Assembly: GCF_015221995.1 (NCBI RefSeq)
Contig: NZ_JADFFM010000002.1
Location: 1,178,001-1,242,000, forward strand
Source: Mucilaginibacter boryungensis
GTDB taxonomy: Bacteria > Bacteroidota > Bacteroidia > Sphingobacteriales > Sphingobacteriaceae
DNA length: 64,000 nucleotides
Reading direction: 5' to 3'
Both the position numbers and the translations under genes were made by a program. The notes under the pieces are model-generated. The model searched no databases. It had not been told where the DNA came from and saw nothing but the letters and a program-made list of their open reading frames with translations. Below, in pieces: positions 25,878-34,912 of the stretch; the first letter of the stretch is position 1; each line of letters begins with the position of its first letter.

Positions 25878-26245
25878 ACGTGATTTGGAGTGACAGTAAA
25901 ACGTGTTATCTTCCAGCAATTTCTATCTATTTTCAGACATTACCAAATCTGTTTTTCCCGATCATTCGCTGGCTTCCATTTTATAAAGTTGTATGCGAAA
26001 AACATCAAAATTTACCGGTTATCTGCTAAACCGTGTAAAGGTTATGCTACACAGTATTGGCATTGGTTATCCCTGTGTAAAATACTTTTGCCATTATTAA
26101 AATAATAAAACATAATTTGTATTATTGTTATTGAATGTAGAGACGGCGCTAACAGGCTGTCTTTCTTTTTTTACATTAGCAAGTAACAATAAAGGCACAA
26201 CTATTGATGTTTAATATTAACCCTGATTTAAAGACAACAAAGGAT
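25878..26245. other. Non-coding gap between the LuxR-type gene and prc
   Basis: About 370 bp separating divergent genes; it must hold both promoters. It is AT-rich near 26095-26200. I see no TAnnTTTG box with a good -33 partner, no long inverted repeat and no convincing ORF. Confidence 0.5.
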
Positions 26246-28420
26246 ATGTTTAAGAAATTATATATAGTACTGATACTTGGCGCAGCATTGGCATGTAAAG
26301 CGGCGCCGCACAAAGTTGTCAGAGTACCCGGATCAAACGATATACAGCCGGATGAGCAGCAGAGCGTAGTTTGTAAAACGGTAACCCAATTAATATCGGG
26401 CTATAATTACAAGAAGGTACCGCTGAACGATTCTATCTCTACACTGATCTTTAATAAATACGTTAAATCGCTGGATGAGAACCATAACTATTTGCTGGCA
26501 TCGGACATTGCCGATTTTCAAAAGTACAAAACCGTGCTGGATGACGACCTGAAAGAAGGTAACCTGAACGACGCCTTCTATATTTTTAACGTTTACCAAA
26601 AGCGTTATAACGAGCGTGTAAAATACTCGCTGGCGCAGGTTGATAAAAACTTTGATTTTAATAAAAATGAAACATTTACTTATGATCGGGATAAATTGCC
26701 CTGGGCTGCATCGCAAGCCGATATGGATGCTTTATGGACCCAGCGCGTAAAATACGACTTGTTGAACATGAAGCTGGCCAGCCCTGATATGGCAGCTAAC
26801 CGCACCAAATTGAAAAAACGGTATGAAGACCTGTTAAGCAATTCGAACAAGCTGAATAATCAGGATGTGTTCCAGATTTTTATGGATGCTTTCACCGAAA
26901 CTATCGACCCGCATACCAACTATTTTAACCCGGCCAACGCAGCCAATTTTAATATCGATATGTCGCGCTCGCTGGAAGGTATTGGTGCTACACTATTAAC
27001 CGTTAACGATTATGTAACGATTAAAACCATAGTTCCGGGTGGCCCTGCCGATAAAAGCAAGCAGATTGATATTGACGACCGTATAATTGGGGTAGCCCAG
27101 GGTAAAGACGGCGAGTTTAGCGATGTTATTGGCTGGCGGATTGAGAATGCCATTGCTTTAATACGTGGCAGCAAAGGCACCATTGTACGCCTGAAGATTT
27201 TACCAAAGGGTAAATCGGCAACGGATAAACCTAAGATCGTTGAACTGGTGCGCGAGAAGATCATCCTTAAAGACCAATCGGCACAAAAAGAGATAAAAAC
27301 CTACAACAGCAATGGTAAGCAGGTTAAAATTGGTATTATATCCGTACCGGCATTTTATGTAGATTTTAACGCCTATAAAGCCGGCGACCCTAACTATAAA
27401 AGCACCACCCGCGATGTGCGCCTGATTTTGGACACCCTGAAAAAGGCCAATGTTGACGGTGTAGTGATAGATTTGCGCCAGAATGGTGGCGGATCGTTAA
27501 TGGAAGCCATTGAATTAACAGGCCTGTTCATTAAAACGGGCCCGGTTGTGCAAGTGCGCGATACACGCGATAAGGTAGAAGTAGATGAAGACGAGGACCC
27601 GGCTATAGCCTGGAACGGCCCATTAGCTGTACTGGTTGACCGCTTTAGTGCTTCAGCATCAGAAATATTCTCGGGCGCGATACAGGATTACGGTCGGGGA
27701 TTGATCATCGGCACACAAACCTATGGCAAGGGTACCGTACAAAATGCTATCGACCTGGATAAGGTGATCAGTCCCGATGTTAAAAACCTATTGTCCAGTT
27801 TGATCAGAAAAGGGTCGGGCACACCGGCGAAGGTTGCAACTGGCAGCCAAAGCAATTTTGGTCAATTGAACCTCACTATCGCTAAGTTTTACCGCATTAG
27901 CGGCAGCTCAACCCAGCACAAAGGCGTAATGCCCGATGTAACGTTCCCTTCGGTTATCCCAATGGATAAGTATGGTGAGGATACCGAACCATCAGCCTTG
28001 CCTTTTGATATGATCAACAAAAGTAATTATACTAAAGTTGGCGATTTTTCAAGCATACTGCCTAAACTGAATAAACAGCACGAGGAACGTATGGCTACAA
28101 ACCCTAACTATAAGTACCTGCTGGAAGACATTGCGGATTACAAAAAGCGCGATGAGGAAAAAAGCACCACTTTGAACGAAGCTGCTTTGAAAAAAGAGCG
28201 CGAAGCCGACGACCAAAAAACGTTTGAACGCACTAATTTAAAACGCATAGCTTTAGGATTACCGCCGCTTAAAAAAGGCGAAACTGCCAAGCAAGCCGAC
28301 AAAGCCATGCCAAGCGCCAAAAACAAAACTGATCTTGACTTTCTGAAAACAGAGGCCGGCCAAATACTGACCGACTATATTACCTTTGATAATAAATACA
28401 CACGCGTAATGCACCCGTAA
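26246..28420 (+). CDS. prc: Carboxy-terminal processing protease (Prc/Tsp-like, S41)
   Basis: 724 residues from ATG 26246, chosen because it gives a signal peptide (MFKKLYIVLILGAALACKAA) directly; an earlier start at 26204/26207 adds 12-14 polar residues. After an N-terminal helical region comes a PDZ domain (LEGIGATLLTVNDYVTIKTI...GDRI-like DDRIIGV) and the S41 core. The catalytic dyad is Ser470 in FSASASEI and Lys495 in TYGKGTVQ. The C-terminal DUF3340-like region is rich in Lys/Glu. It trims or degrades periplasmic proteins, such as cell-wall hydrolases in other species. A terminator follows. Confidence 0.94.
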   Translation: MFKKLYIVLILGAALACKAAPHKVVRVPGSNDIQPDEQQSVVCKTVTQLISGYNYKKVPLNDSISTLIFNKYVKSLDENHNYLLASDIADFQKYKTVLDDDLKEGNLNDAFYIFNVYQKRYNERVKYSLAQVDKNFDFNKNETFTYDRDKLPWAASQADMDALWTQRVKYDLLNMKLASPDMAANRTKLKKRYEDLLSNSNKLNNQDVFQIFMDAFTETIDPHTNYFNPANAANFNIDMSRSLEGIGATLLTVNDYVTIKTIVPGGPADKSKQIDIDDRIIGVAQGKDGEFSDVIGWRIENAIALIRGSKGTIVRLKILPKGKSATDKPKIVELVREKIILKDQSAQKEIKTYNSNGKQVKIGIISVPAFYVDFNAYKAGDPNYKSTTRDVRLILDTLKKANVDGVVIDLRQNGGGSLMEAIELTGLFIKTGPVVQVRDTRDKVEVDEDEDPAIAWNGPLAVLVDRFSASASEIFSGAIQDYGRGLIIGTQTYGKGTVQNAIDLDKVISPDVKNLLSSLIRKGSGTPAKVATGSQSNFGQLNLTIAKFYRISGSSTQHKGVMPDVTFPSVIPMDKYGEDTEPSALPFDMINKSNYTKVGDFSSILPKLNKQHEERMATNPNYKYLLEDIADYKKRDEEKSTTLNEAALKKEREADDQKTFERTNLKRIALGLPPLKKGETAKQADKAMPSAKNKTDLDFLKTEAGQILTDYITFDNKYTRVMHP

Positions 28421-28460
28421 TTTATAAAGTCAAGGAGTTAAGGTTCAAGAAACAAGACAG

Positions 28461-28489
28461 AGATCCCGCTTCGGCGGGATTTTGTTTTA
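28461..28489 (+). terminator. Terminator after prc
   Basis: The hairpin ATCCCGC-TTCG-GCGGGAT (28463-28480) carries a stable UUCG-type tetraloop and is followed by TTTGTTTT. It lies 42 bp beyond the prc stop. Confidence 0.88.
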
Positions 28490-28534
28490 AACTAAAATCA
28501 TATTCAGGCGTTAACCAATCTCTAACCACCGACT

Positions 28535-29560
28535 ATGAAAAAACCACTGCTTGAATTTACCGACCGGGGGATTTACTGTGACAAGGGGAAATTCTATATC
28601 GACCCGTGGAAACCGGTGGATGATGCAGTGATCACCCATGCCCATGCCGACCATGCGTACTGGGGGCATAAGCGCTACCTGGCGCACCATCTATCGCGCG
28701 AGGTGTTGTACTACCGCTTGGGCGAAATTAACTTGCAGACCATTGAATATGGCGAAACTATAACAAAGAACGGGGTGGAGGTCACTTTATTCCCAGCGGG
28801 GCATGTAATAGGTTCGGCACAGGTTAGGGTGGTTAGTCAGGGAGAGGCTTGGGTAGTATCCGGTGATTATAAAGTAGAAGATGATGGGGTTTGTACTCCT
28901 TTCGAGTCTGTGCCCTGCCATCATTTTATATCCGAATGTACTTTTGGCATGCCGGTTTATAAATGGAAACCACAGCTCCAGGTGTTTAATGAAGTAAACA
29001 GCTGGTGGCGGCACAATGTTGAACATAACCTGGCGACAGTGATTGTGGGATATTCATTGGGCAAGGCGCAGCGCATATTGCAAAACCTTGATCTGACCAT
29101 AGGCAAAGTATACACCCACGGCGTAATAGAAAACACTTGCGAGGCATTACGCCGCAACGGGGTTGTGCTGCACCCTACCGAGCGCATTATACCCGAATCG
29201 AATAAAGAAGAAGTTCGTAAAGGTATTATCATAGCACCGCCATCATCGGTTGGCACGCCATGGATGCGGAAGTTTCAGCCCTACAGTTTTGGTTATTGCT
29301 CGGGTTGGATGGCTATACGCGGCGCTAAACGCCGCCGCGCTGCCGACCGGGGTTTCGTCCTCTCCGACCATGCGGACTGGGATGGCCTCATCAGTGCTAT
29401 AGATGCCACTGGCTGCGAGAAAGTTTACCTCACCCACGGCTATACCGCCAGCTTTTCGCGCTACCTTAACACTATAGGTTTCGACGCTCACGAGGTGCAC
29501 ACCCTGTATGGTGCAGAAGAGGAAGAACTAATAGAGCAGGCCGGGGATATTACTGCATAA
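28535..29560 (+). CDS. Ligase-associated DNA exonuclease (metallo-beta-lactamase fold)
   Basis: 341 residues. The beta-lactamase-fold zinc motif is THAHADHA (H35, H37, D39, H40), with further ligands in the PAGHVIGSAQ and VLSDHADWDGL segments. The beginning LLEFTDRGIYCDKGKFYIDPW is typical of the TIGR04122-type exonuclease that usually neighbours an ATP-dependent DNA ligase, an Lhr-like helicase and PdeM. Here the ligase and helicase are absent and a PdeM homologue is 24 kb away. It probably acts in DNA end processing during repair. The next gene is convergent. Confidence 0.9.
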   Translation: MKKPLLEFTDRGIYCDKGKFYIDPWKPVDDAVITHAHADHAYWGHKRYLAHHLSREVLYYRLGEINLQTIEYGETITKNGVEVTLFPAGHVIGSAQVRVVSQGEAWVVSGDYKVEDDGVCTPFESVPCHHFISECTFGMPVYKWKPQLQVFNEVNSWWRHNVEHNLATVIVGYSLGKAQRILQNLDLTIGKVYTHGVIENTCEALRRNGVVLHPTERIIPESNKEEVRKGIIIAPPSSVGTPWMRKFQPYSFGYCSGWMAIRGAKRRRAADRGFVLSDHADWDGLISAIDATGCEKVYLTHGYTASFSRYLNTIGFDAHEVHTLYGAEEEELIEQAGDITA

Positions 29561-29590
29561 AAAAGGCCTGGTATTAATACCAGGCCTTTT
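29561..29590. terminator. Perfect bidirectional terminator between two nuclease genes
   Basis: A 30-bp exact palindrome with arms AAAAGGCCTGGTATT and complement, A-rich on the left and T-rich on the right. It lies between the convergent exonuclease (stop at 29560) and NUC1 genes. Confidence 0.9.
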
Positions 29591-29610
29591 GTTAATGGTT
29601 CAGATTTTTA

Positions 29611-31050
29611 TTAGATCCCCGAATCCCTTGCATTCTCAATAATATCCTGTACAGACTGCGGCAAAGCCGATAGCAGGTTGTAACCCGTAGCGTGTTCAAT
29701 ATCGCGCACGGTAACAATATATTTGGTCCAGTCGGAATTAATGCTGTTGATGTTTGGTGTGTTGACTGCAATTACCCGTGTAGTAGCGCTAACACGTGAA
29801 ATATCGCCGTTACCAACCGGTATAACTACCGCTACTTTCCAAACATACGCGGGTACGGTTATTTTCCCCTCGTTTTTTATGCTGTTATAAACGGTTGTGT
29901 TTAATGAACCAACACCGCCGGCACCGTAGCTACCCATAATAATATAAACCTCGTTACCCTGTACGGTTAACTGGCGCAGGTAATTTTCCAGGTTTGCCCA
30001 GGTTTGCTGGTTATTTTGCGGCGCTTGCGGTATCATGTTGGTCATCAGAAAGGTTGCGCTGTTGGCAGCTACCGAACTTGTCCTATCGGCCGACGGGCAA
30101 TTGTGTCCGCGGTCAAATCCCGAACCGGAATAGCTATTGCTTTGTACTGCGAAGAAAGTAGCAGGTAAGCCGCTCCATGCCGCAAAATTATCTAAACGGC
30201 TTGTTGCGTTAGTGGTATTACTTGCATCTAAGTGCCAGCTTACCCAGTTGGGTTCTCCGCGGCTTGCACTATACGATTCTACGTAATAACCTGCATCTAT
30301 CAAATAATTATCGCTGGATGTTAAAGCTGTTACCGCCCCCGAGGGATTGCCAAACAGCAGGTTGCTATTATCACCAGTTGCTGGTGGTGCATCGGGACCA
30401 ACAACAATTGCCCTGCCGGTAGCAGCTTTTGATGTACCGGTAGTATCAACCGGTGGCGTATCTGGAGTACCGACTACAACACCGGCATCACCTATGCCTT
30501 TAAAAGTAATATCATCAAAATTGGTGCGCGAAGTAGTCGCACCTGAAGTGCGGCGTATCTGGAAACGTACCGGGCCGTTAGTAGCTACGTTGAATGAGTC
30601 GGTTACAAGTGTAGTACTCGCCTCATTAAATTCCGCTCCCATTTGTGTATAGGTTGCCCCTTTATCACGTGAGATATAAAGTGTCCAGCCGGCAGCCGGG
30701 TCAGCGCCGTATTTGCCGTGTTTAATGATCAGCTTAGAAACACCTGAAACGTCAAAGTTCATGGTGATCTTACCGTTACGCAGCCTAACGCTCCATGTGC
30801 CGTTTCGTAAGTCGGTAGACAGGTTGCCTATCAGGGCGTCGTCAAAGTTCCACGATCCGGTGCTTAGCTGTACATCGCCGGCAGCATAAGCGCCTTTTGA
30901 GCCTTGCTCAAAATTTTCGGTTATGGCATACGCCTTAGGGATAACAAATTTAGCAGTATCGGTATACCTGATAAAGCCATCGTTGCCTTTTTTACAACCA
31001 ATAGCAAGCACCATAACAGCCGCAACACAAATGAGTAATACTTTTTTCAT
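29611..31050 (-). CDS. Secreted lipoprotein DNA/RNA non-specific endonuclease (NUC1 family)
   Basis: 479 residues from Met 31050, which gives the lipoprotein signal MKKVLLICVAAVMVLAIGCK (lipobox LAIGC); an upstream in-frame Met is less likely. The N-terminal half is a beta-sandwich-like module (about 40-200, NFDDALIGNLSTDLRNGTW). The C-terminal NUC1 domain has the DRGHNCPSADRT motif, whose His is the catalytic base, and the metal Asn segment QNNQQTWANLENYL. The enzyme degrades extracellular DNA/RNA for nutrient use or defence. It lies directly downstream of the toxin operon on the same strand, 147 bp apart. Confidence 0.92.
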   Translation of the reverse strand: MKKVLLICVAAVMVLAIGCKKGNDGFIRYTDTAKFVIPKAYAITENFEQGSKGAYAAGDVQLSTGSWNFDDALIGNLSTDLRNGTWSVRLRNGKITMNFDVSGVSKLIIKHGKYGADPAAGWTLYISRDKGATYTQMGAEFNEASTTLVTDSFNVATNGPVRFQIRRTSGATTSRTNFDDITFKGIGDAGVVVGTPDTPPVDTTGTSKAATGRAIVVGPDAPPATGDNSNLLFGNPSGAVTALTSSDNYLIDAGYYVESYSASRGEPNWVSWHLDASNTTNATSRLDNFAAWSGLPATFFAVQSNSYSGSGFDRGHNCPSADRTSSVAANSATFLMTNMIPQAPQNNQQTWANLENYLRQLTVQGNEVYIIMGSYGAGGVGSLNTTVYNSIKNEGKITVPAYVWKVAVVIPVGNGDISRVSATTRVIAVNTPNINSINSDWTKYIVTVRDIEHATGYNLLSALPQSVQDIIENARDSGI

Positions 31051-31224
31051 ATTTACGTATAGTAATTTTTCATGCAAAGGTCGGAATTTAAAATTAACTT
31101 ATTGTTAACAAAATTACGAGCGTTTAATTTGCTCAGAAGTTATCTTCCAGAAGCAAATAAACGGTTTGGTATTTTCGCTGGTTACGATATGGATTGCAGG
31201 GCGCTGAATAAGGTGAAGATATAA

Positions 31225-31926
31225 TTACGGTTTAGTAAGCTGAGTTATTTTTTGCATTAATATCGGTTCGCTAATTTTATCAAAATCAGACTCTGTTTTG
31301 CAAATTTTACAATTAGGAGGTAATTGTAATAGAGCATGATCTTCAACACCTGGTAATGCTTCCGTTGTGATATTATAATAATCACCGCCACGTTCATAGC
31401 GTCGCTCGAACCGCAATATCAGCCCATTCAAATTTTTTGACTGGAAAGCAAATGGATTATTGAGTGCATAGGCCTCACTAACCCAAAGTTCTGTAGTAAT
31501 TATTTGCTTAGCACCAGGTGCATCAAGATTAGGATGGAACAAATAATTGATACTTACTTTATGGCAGTGAAATCCGTTTATCACAATATCTTCCGGATGA
31601 TAAATTGTATCTATTTTTATCATAACGCAATTATGTAATAAATGAGCGGTATCAACGCGGAACATATCGGAACCAAGGTAGTTTGGTATACTTGATAACA
31701 TGGCGACACTGTTGGTACCATCAGTTGCAAAATCATAAATATTACTACTATTTTCAGGCTTAAGAAGCGAAGTAATCCCATCAACAAGAAAGCCCTTATC
31801 GCTTATACTTAAAGTGGCAAAAGATATTCCATCGCTTGTTGTATATCTAAACTGTCCTATTTTTCCTTGCGCCAAAGCACACATTACACCGGTAAAACAT
31901 ATTAAGATTGCTAAAATTATTTTCAT
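31225..31926 (-). CDS. Secreted GLPGLI-like protein coupled to the toxin operon
   Basis: 233 residues with a signal peptide (MKIILAILICFTGVMCALAQ). The middle part INGFHCHKVSINY, TELWVSEAYALNNPF and NLNGLILRFER resembles the GLPGLI family of Bacteroidota exported proteins: a 'GYxCxKA' strand, then 'WYT...GPxxFxGLPGLIL'. Function unknown. Its ATG overlaps the stop of the preceding probable immunity gene by 4 nt (ATGA), so it is translated with it. It has two Cys near the C-terminus (CKIC). It could help folding, retention or recognition of the toxin, but that is inference. Confidence 0.65.
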   Translation of the reverse strand: MKIILAILICFTGVMCALAQGKIGQFRYTTSDGISFATLSISDKGFLVDGITSLLKPENSSNIYDFATDGTNSVAMLSSIPNYLGSDMFRVDTAHLLHNCVMIKIDTIYHPEDIVINGFHCHKVSINYLFHPNLDAPGAKQIITTELWVSEAYALNNPFAFQSKNLNGLILRFERRYERGGDYYNITTEALPGVEDHALLQLPPNCKICKTESDFDKISEPILMQKITQLTKP

Positions 31927-32660
31927 GATGTGGCGTTTAAAAAATCATAATCTTCGTAATATTTAAGTGGCTCGATCCGCATTAATTCTACGGGTACAAA
32001 CGGGCTTTGCAAATCAATTTCATAGCCTTTTAGCCATGCGAGCTTACAATATCCGGCAGTATCTGTAGAAAAAAACTTGCTTATCAAAGGGTCAATGTTC
32101 CTTTTTTTACGAGCGGCCAATAAATCATTCAGACCTTGTGTTATTTTGTCTTTATCATTTTGCAGAAACCCTTTAAAATAGTCTTTTAACCCAGCCAATG
32201 GCGCAAATCGAGGAAGCTTTAAAAATCGTTCTATCCGGCCTATGTTTAAATCCAGCTCATCAAAATTGTTTAAAAGAATATTTTGAGCGGCATTACATAT
32301 CTGGTAACCCATATCCGTTTCATTAATAACTTTATTTCTTAAATGGCATACACGATTTATAATTGCAGAATTATCAGATAGAAAGGCATTAGCCAAGTCA
32401 TATATACCGGTATCCATAAATCGCCGATCATAAGTTATGGTCATAAATTCCCTTATGCGTGCTGCCTTATAAAAGCACGATCTTGCTTTGGCAAAATCGT
32501 GCTCAATGTACATGGCATACAAAGCATATACTACATTGTCACCTTCGAAAAAGGGGATAATGTAATAAGGGTCTTCATTATTTGACAGTTTATTTAAACC
32601 AATACGTTCGTTATTTATTCTATTGGCATAACTGATTTTCAAATGTTCAAGCTTATCCAT
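31923..32660 (-). CDS. Probable immunity protein (Imm49-like)
   Basis: 245 residues, no signal peptide, mostly helical. Segments FFEGDNVVYALYAMYIEHDFAKARSCFYKAARI and GLNDLLAARKKRNI, followed by the ending KLAWLKGYEIDLQSPFVPVELM, recall the Imm49 family of cytosolic toxin immunity proteins (recognition from memory, no search). Its ATG overlaps the toxin stop by one base (TAATG), the usual arrangement for toxin/immunity pairs. It would neutralise the nuclease domain encoded just upstream. If not Imm49, it is still by position the best immunity candidate. Confidence 0.65.
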   Translation of the reverse strand: MDKLEHLKISYANRINNERIGLNKLSNNEDPYYIIPFFEGDNVVYALYAMYIEHDFAKARSCFYKAARIREFMTITYDRRFMDTGIYDLANAFLSDNSAIINRVCHLRNKVINETDMGYQICNAAQNILLNNFDELDLNIGRIERFLKLPRFAPLAGLKDYFKGFLQNDKDKITQGLNDLLAARKKRNIDPLISKFFSTDTAGYCKLAWLKGYEIDLQSPFVPVELMRIEPLKYYEDYDFLNATS

Positions 32661-34729
32661 TAATATTTATCCAATTTAAGAACAACAATTTCACCTGAAG
32701 ATTTATCCACTGCAGTTACTGTTTTAGTAATTTTCGAATAATTTTGTCGTAACGTGTTTCCTAAAGTACTAACACTCGTATTGTTTTCCATACTGGTAAT
32801 CGTTTGCTCAATCCAATCATCACTCATTTGCGATTTTAACCCCGTTGCATTATTTGCTGCATTCAATTTAATACTCCCTGCCGTATTCATTTGCTTTGCT
32901 TCGTTAATAATAATATCGGTTGGGTTAGCAGGGTCTCCTTTAATATAAACGCCATCAAAGCCATTATTGCTGCCAAATTTAGCATCGTATTTTACATAAC
33001 CGTCTTTCTCCAATAATTTATGAGCTAATTGTTCGGTTTTTTCACCAGTGGGATCACCTAACCTTATATCTTCCACCATGTTTTTTAGAGTTGTTTCAGA
33101 TGGGAGTACCCTTATGCCATATTTATCAATCAAGGTACGGCTTAGGTTGGTAAGTGTAGCGCTTGCAGGTTTTATATAGGCTGTTGCTTTTAAAGCCGCA
33201 TAATCAAAGGCCTCTACAGCAACCTTTATAAAACGTACATCTTTGCCAACTATAACTACTTTAATACCATATTTAACAGCTTTTTCAGTTATCGGCACTG
33301 TTAAAGCTGTACCCGCCCGTACCCATTTGCCGCCTATTACTATCCAGCTTTCAAAAGGGATAGCTGCCGCCACGCTTATGGCGCAATTAATTTTATCTCC
33401 CTCAATATAGTAAATACCTCCATTTACAAGGCTTGTTACGGTACCAAATGCCGGTACCAGCCCAACTACATCCAAACCTAAATGCACGCCATTATGAATA
33501 ACATCCCAGGTTGCCACAGCCCAAATATGTGCCTCGCCCCAAGTGGGATTAATTACGCGTAGTGTAGCAGCCTCTATACCGACTGCGTGGCCCAACGTCA
33601 ACGTCAGAAATATAGGGTTGCCCGGATAATTAATCTGGTCAAAGTTCTCCTCATTAAGATTGTAAACTATGTCCGGATTGTTTTCAAAAAAGTCTTCGAT
33701 ATCGCCAAAACGATAGGTTATATTAGTTTCCAGGTCGGTGTAATAATCATTATCTTGTGGTTCTTGGTCAGATAAGGTTGTCGGCAAAACCAACGGATAA
33801 TATTCCCAATGCCCGCCAGGCACAGTACAATCGATAGGGCCGCTGCCATCGTCTAAGCCGTCACCGCTAAGAGAATTACCGCCGCCGTCATTTTGATTTA
33901 TAACACAGCCATTAGCCGGGTCAATAATCCAAACTGAAACCCAGTTAGCGCCCCCTCCGGCGGGGTTGCTTCCTGTAGGATATAATGATTCCGGCCCTAT
34001 ACTGTAATTTCCATTGCTATCTTTATTCCAAAAATAGCCGTTCAGATCTACAGTAGCATTTGTATTGTCATACAAATCATTACCGTTATAAACGCATCCT
34101 GTTTTCGCTACTTCTCCGTCTGCTCCTGCCGATCCCCCATTAATTAAATCATTTTGATCAACCCAGGCCCCTCCATTAAGCCAGCACCAAAACCTTGCTA
34201 ACAGCTCATCTACACCTTGCGTTTTTAAATTCAGAGAAGAATTGTTTTTTAAAGGCTTAGCAAATACCCCCTGCAATTTTCCAGCAGTATAATTTAACAT
34301 GCGTAATGTTTTATCTTGAAAACTATAGGATGCTATTTTTCCCGTAAATAGTTTTTCGTTAGGCTTTTCTTTTAGCCATTTATAAGCAAAAACCTGTAAT
34401 AGACCATTGCTTTTAGAAAAAAACAGGGCTGAATTGGTACCTAATGGTATTTTAATAATATGCTGCTGATTAATTATAGCTTGTTCTGCTTGGTTTAAAA
34501 ACACAGGCCCGGGCTTAAAAGCCTGGTTTTTGGCAAACCATCCATTAATTTCATCAGCAGTTACTTTTTGTTCACTTATGCCCTGCAAACTGTCGGCGTA
34601 TGATATTGGAGCAGGAGTATTTCCTACACGGATTTTTTCTTTAATGCAAGAGGTTACACTGATTGTTAAAAATGTAACAATAAAAATAAGGATTTGCTTT
34701 TTACAGCGTTTCAGGATAGGATGATTCAT
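32660..34729 (-). CDS. Lipoprotein polymorphic toxin with C-terminal nuclease-like domain
   Basis: 689 residues. The N-terminal SPII signal (KKQILIFIVTFLTISVTSC) has lipid-anchor Cys28. Residues about 55-160 form a beta-rich Bacteroidota lipoprotein domain (IPLGTNSALFFSKSNGLLQV), and 185-310 is Gly/Asn/Asp-rich with several Cys. About 418-470 is a hydrophobic pre-toxin segment (LDVVGLVPAFGTVTSLVNGG, then NCAISVAAAIPFESW) seen in many polymorphic toxins. The C-terminus has the hallmarks of a restriction-endonuclease-fold nuclease: E-rich helix at about 563-575, SNNGFDGVY (D592), then INEAK (E610, K612) and QMSDDWIEQTI. It would be exported, anchored, and kill non-immune neighbours by DNA or RNA cleavage (inference). 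The operon looks more AT-rich than flanking genes. Confidence 0.75.
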   Translation of the reverse strand: MNHPILKRCKKQILIFIVTFLTISVTSCIKEKIRVGNTPAPISYADSLQGISEQKVTADEINGWFAKNQAFKPGPVFLNQAEQAIINQQHIIKIPLGTNSALFFSKSNGLLQVFAYKWLKEKPNEKLFTGKIASYSFQDKTLRMLNYTAGKLQGVFAKPLKNNSSLNLKTQGVDELLARFWCWLNGGAWVDQNDLINGGSAGADGEVAKTGCVYNGNDLYDNTNATVDLNGYFWNKDSNGNYSIGPESLYPTGSNPAGGGANWVSVWIIDPANGCVINQNDGGGNSLSGDGLDDGSGPIDCTVPGGHWEYYPLVLPTTLSDQEPQDNDYYTDLETNITYRFGDIEDFFENNPDIVYNLNEENFDQINYPGNPIFLTLTLGHAVGIEAATLRVINPTWGEAHIWAVATWDVIHNGVHLGLDVVGLVPAFGTVTSLVNGGIYYIEGDKINCAISVAAAIPFESWIVIGGKWVRAGTALTVPITEKAVKYGIKVVIVGKDVRFIKVAVEAFDYAALKATAYIKPASATLTNLSRTLIDKYGIRVLPSETTLKNMVEDIRLGDPTGEKTEQLAHKLLEKDGYVKYDAKFGSNNGFDGVYIKGDPANPTDIIINEAKQMNTAGSIKLNAANNATGLKSQMSDDWIEQTITSMENNTSVSTLGNTLRQNYSKITKTVTAVDKSSGEIVVLKLDKY

Positions 34730-34886
34730 TGTGTATAAGGTTATGTTTATGCCTTATACGGGTATGAAATTATAATGTTATATTATTTATTTATTTTTTA
34801 ATAAGTAATATGAAGAGCATAATCCCCTTTCCCCACACCCTGAAACTTTATTAACATTTACCCTTTACAGGTATTTATATTTTCCT

Positions 34887-34894
34887 TACATTTG
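34887..34894 (+). promoter_or_regulatory. -7 box for the DUF177-rpmF-plsX-fabH cluster
   Basis: TACATTTG matches TAnnTTTG exactly and lies 18 nt before the chosen TTG start at 34913. It argues against the alternative TTG at 34892, which lies inside the box. No clear -33 TTTG was found. Confidence 0.5.
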
Positions 34895-34912
34895 CGGGCT
34901 AAATATTGCTCA

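Noticed and set aside
31225..34729. The toxin operon as a type II toxin-antitoxin module
   Set aside because: The toxin is a large, exported lipoprotein with multi-domain layout, unlike small cytosolic type II toxins.
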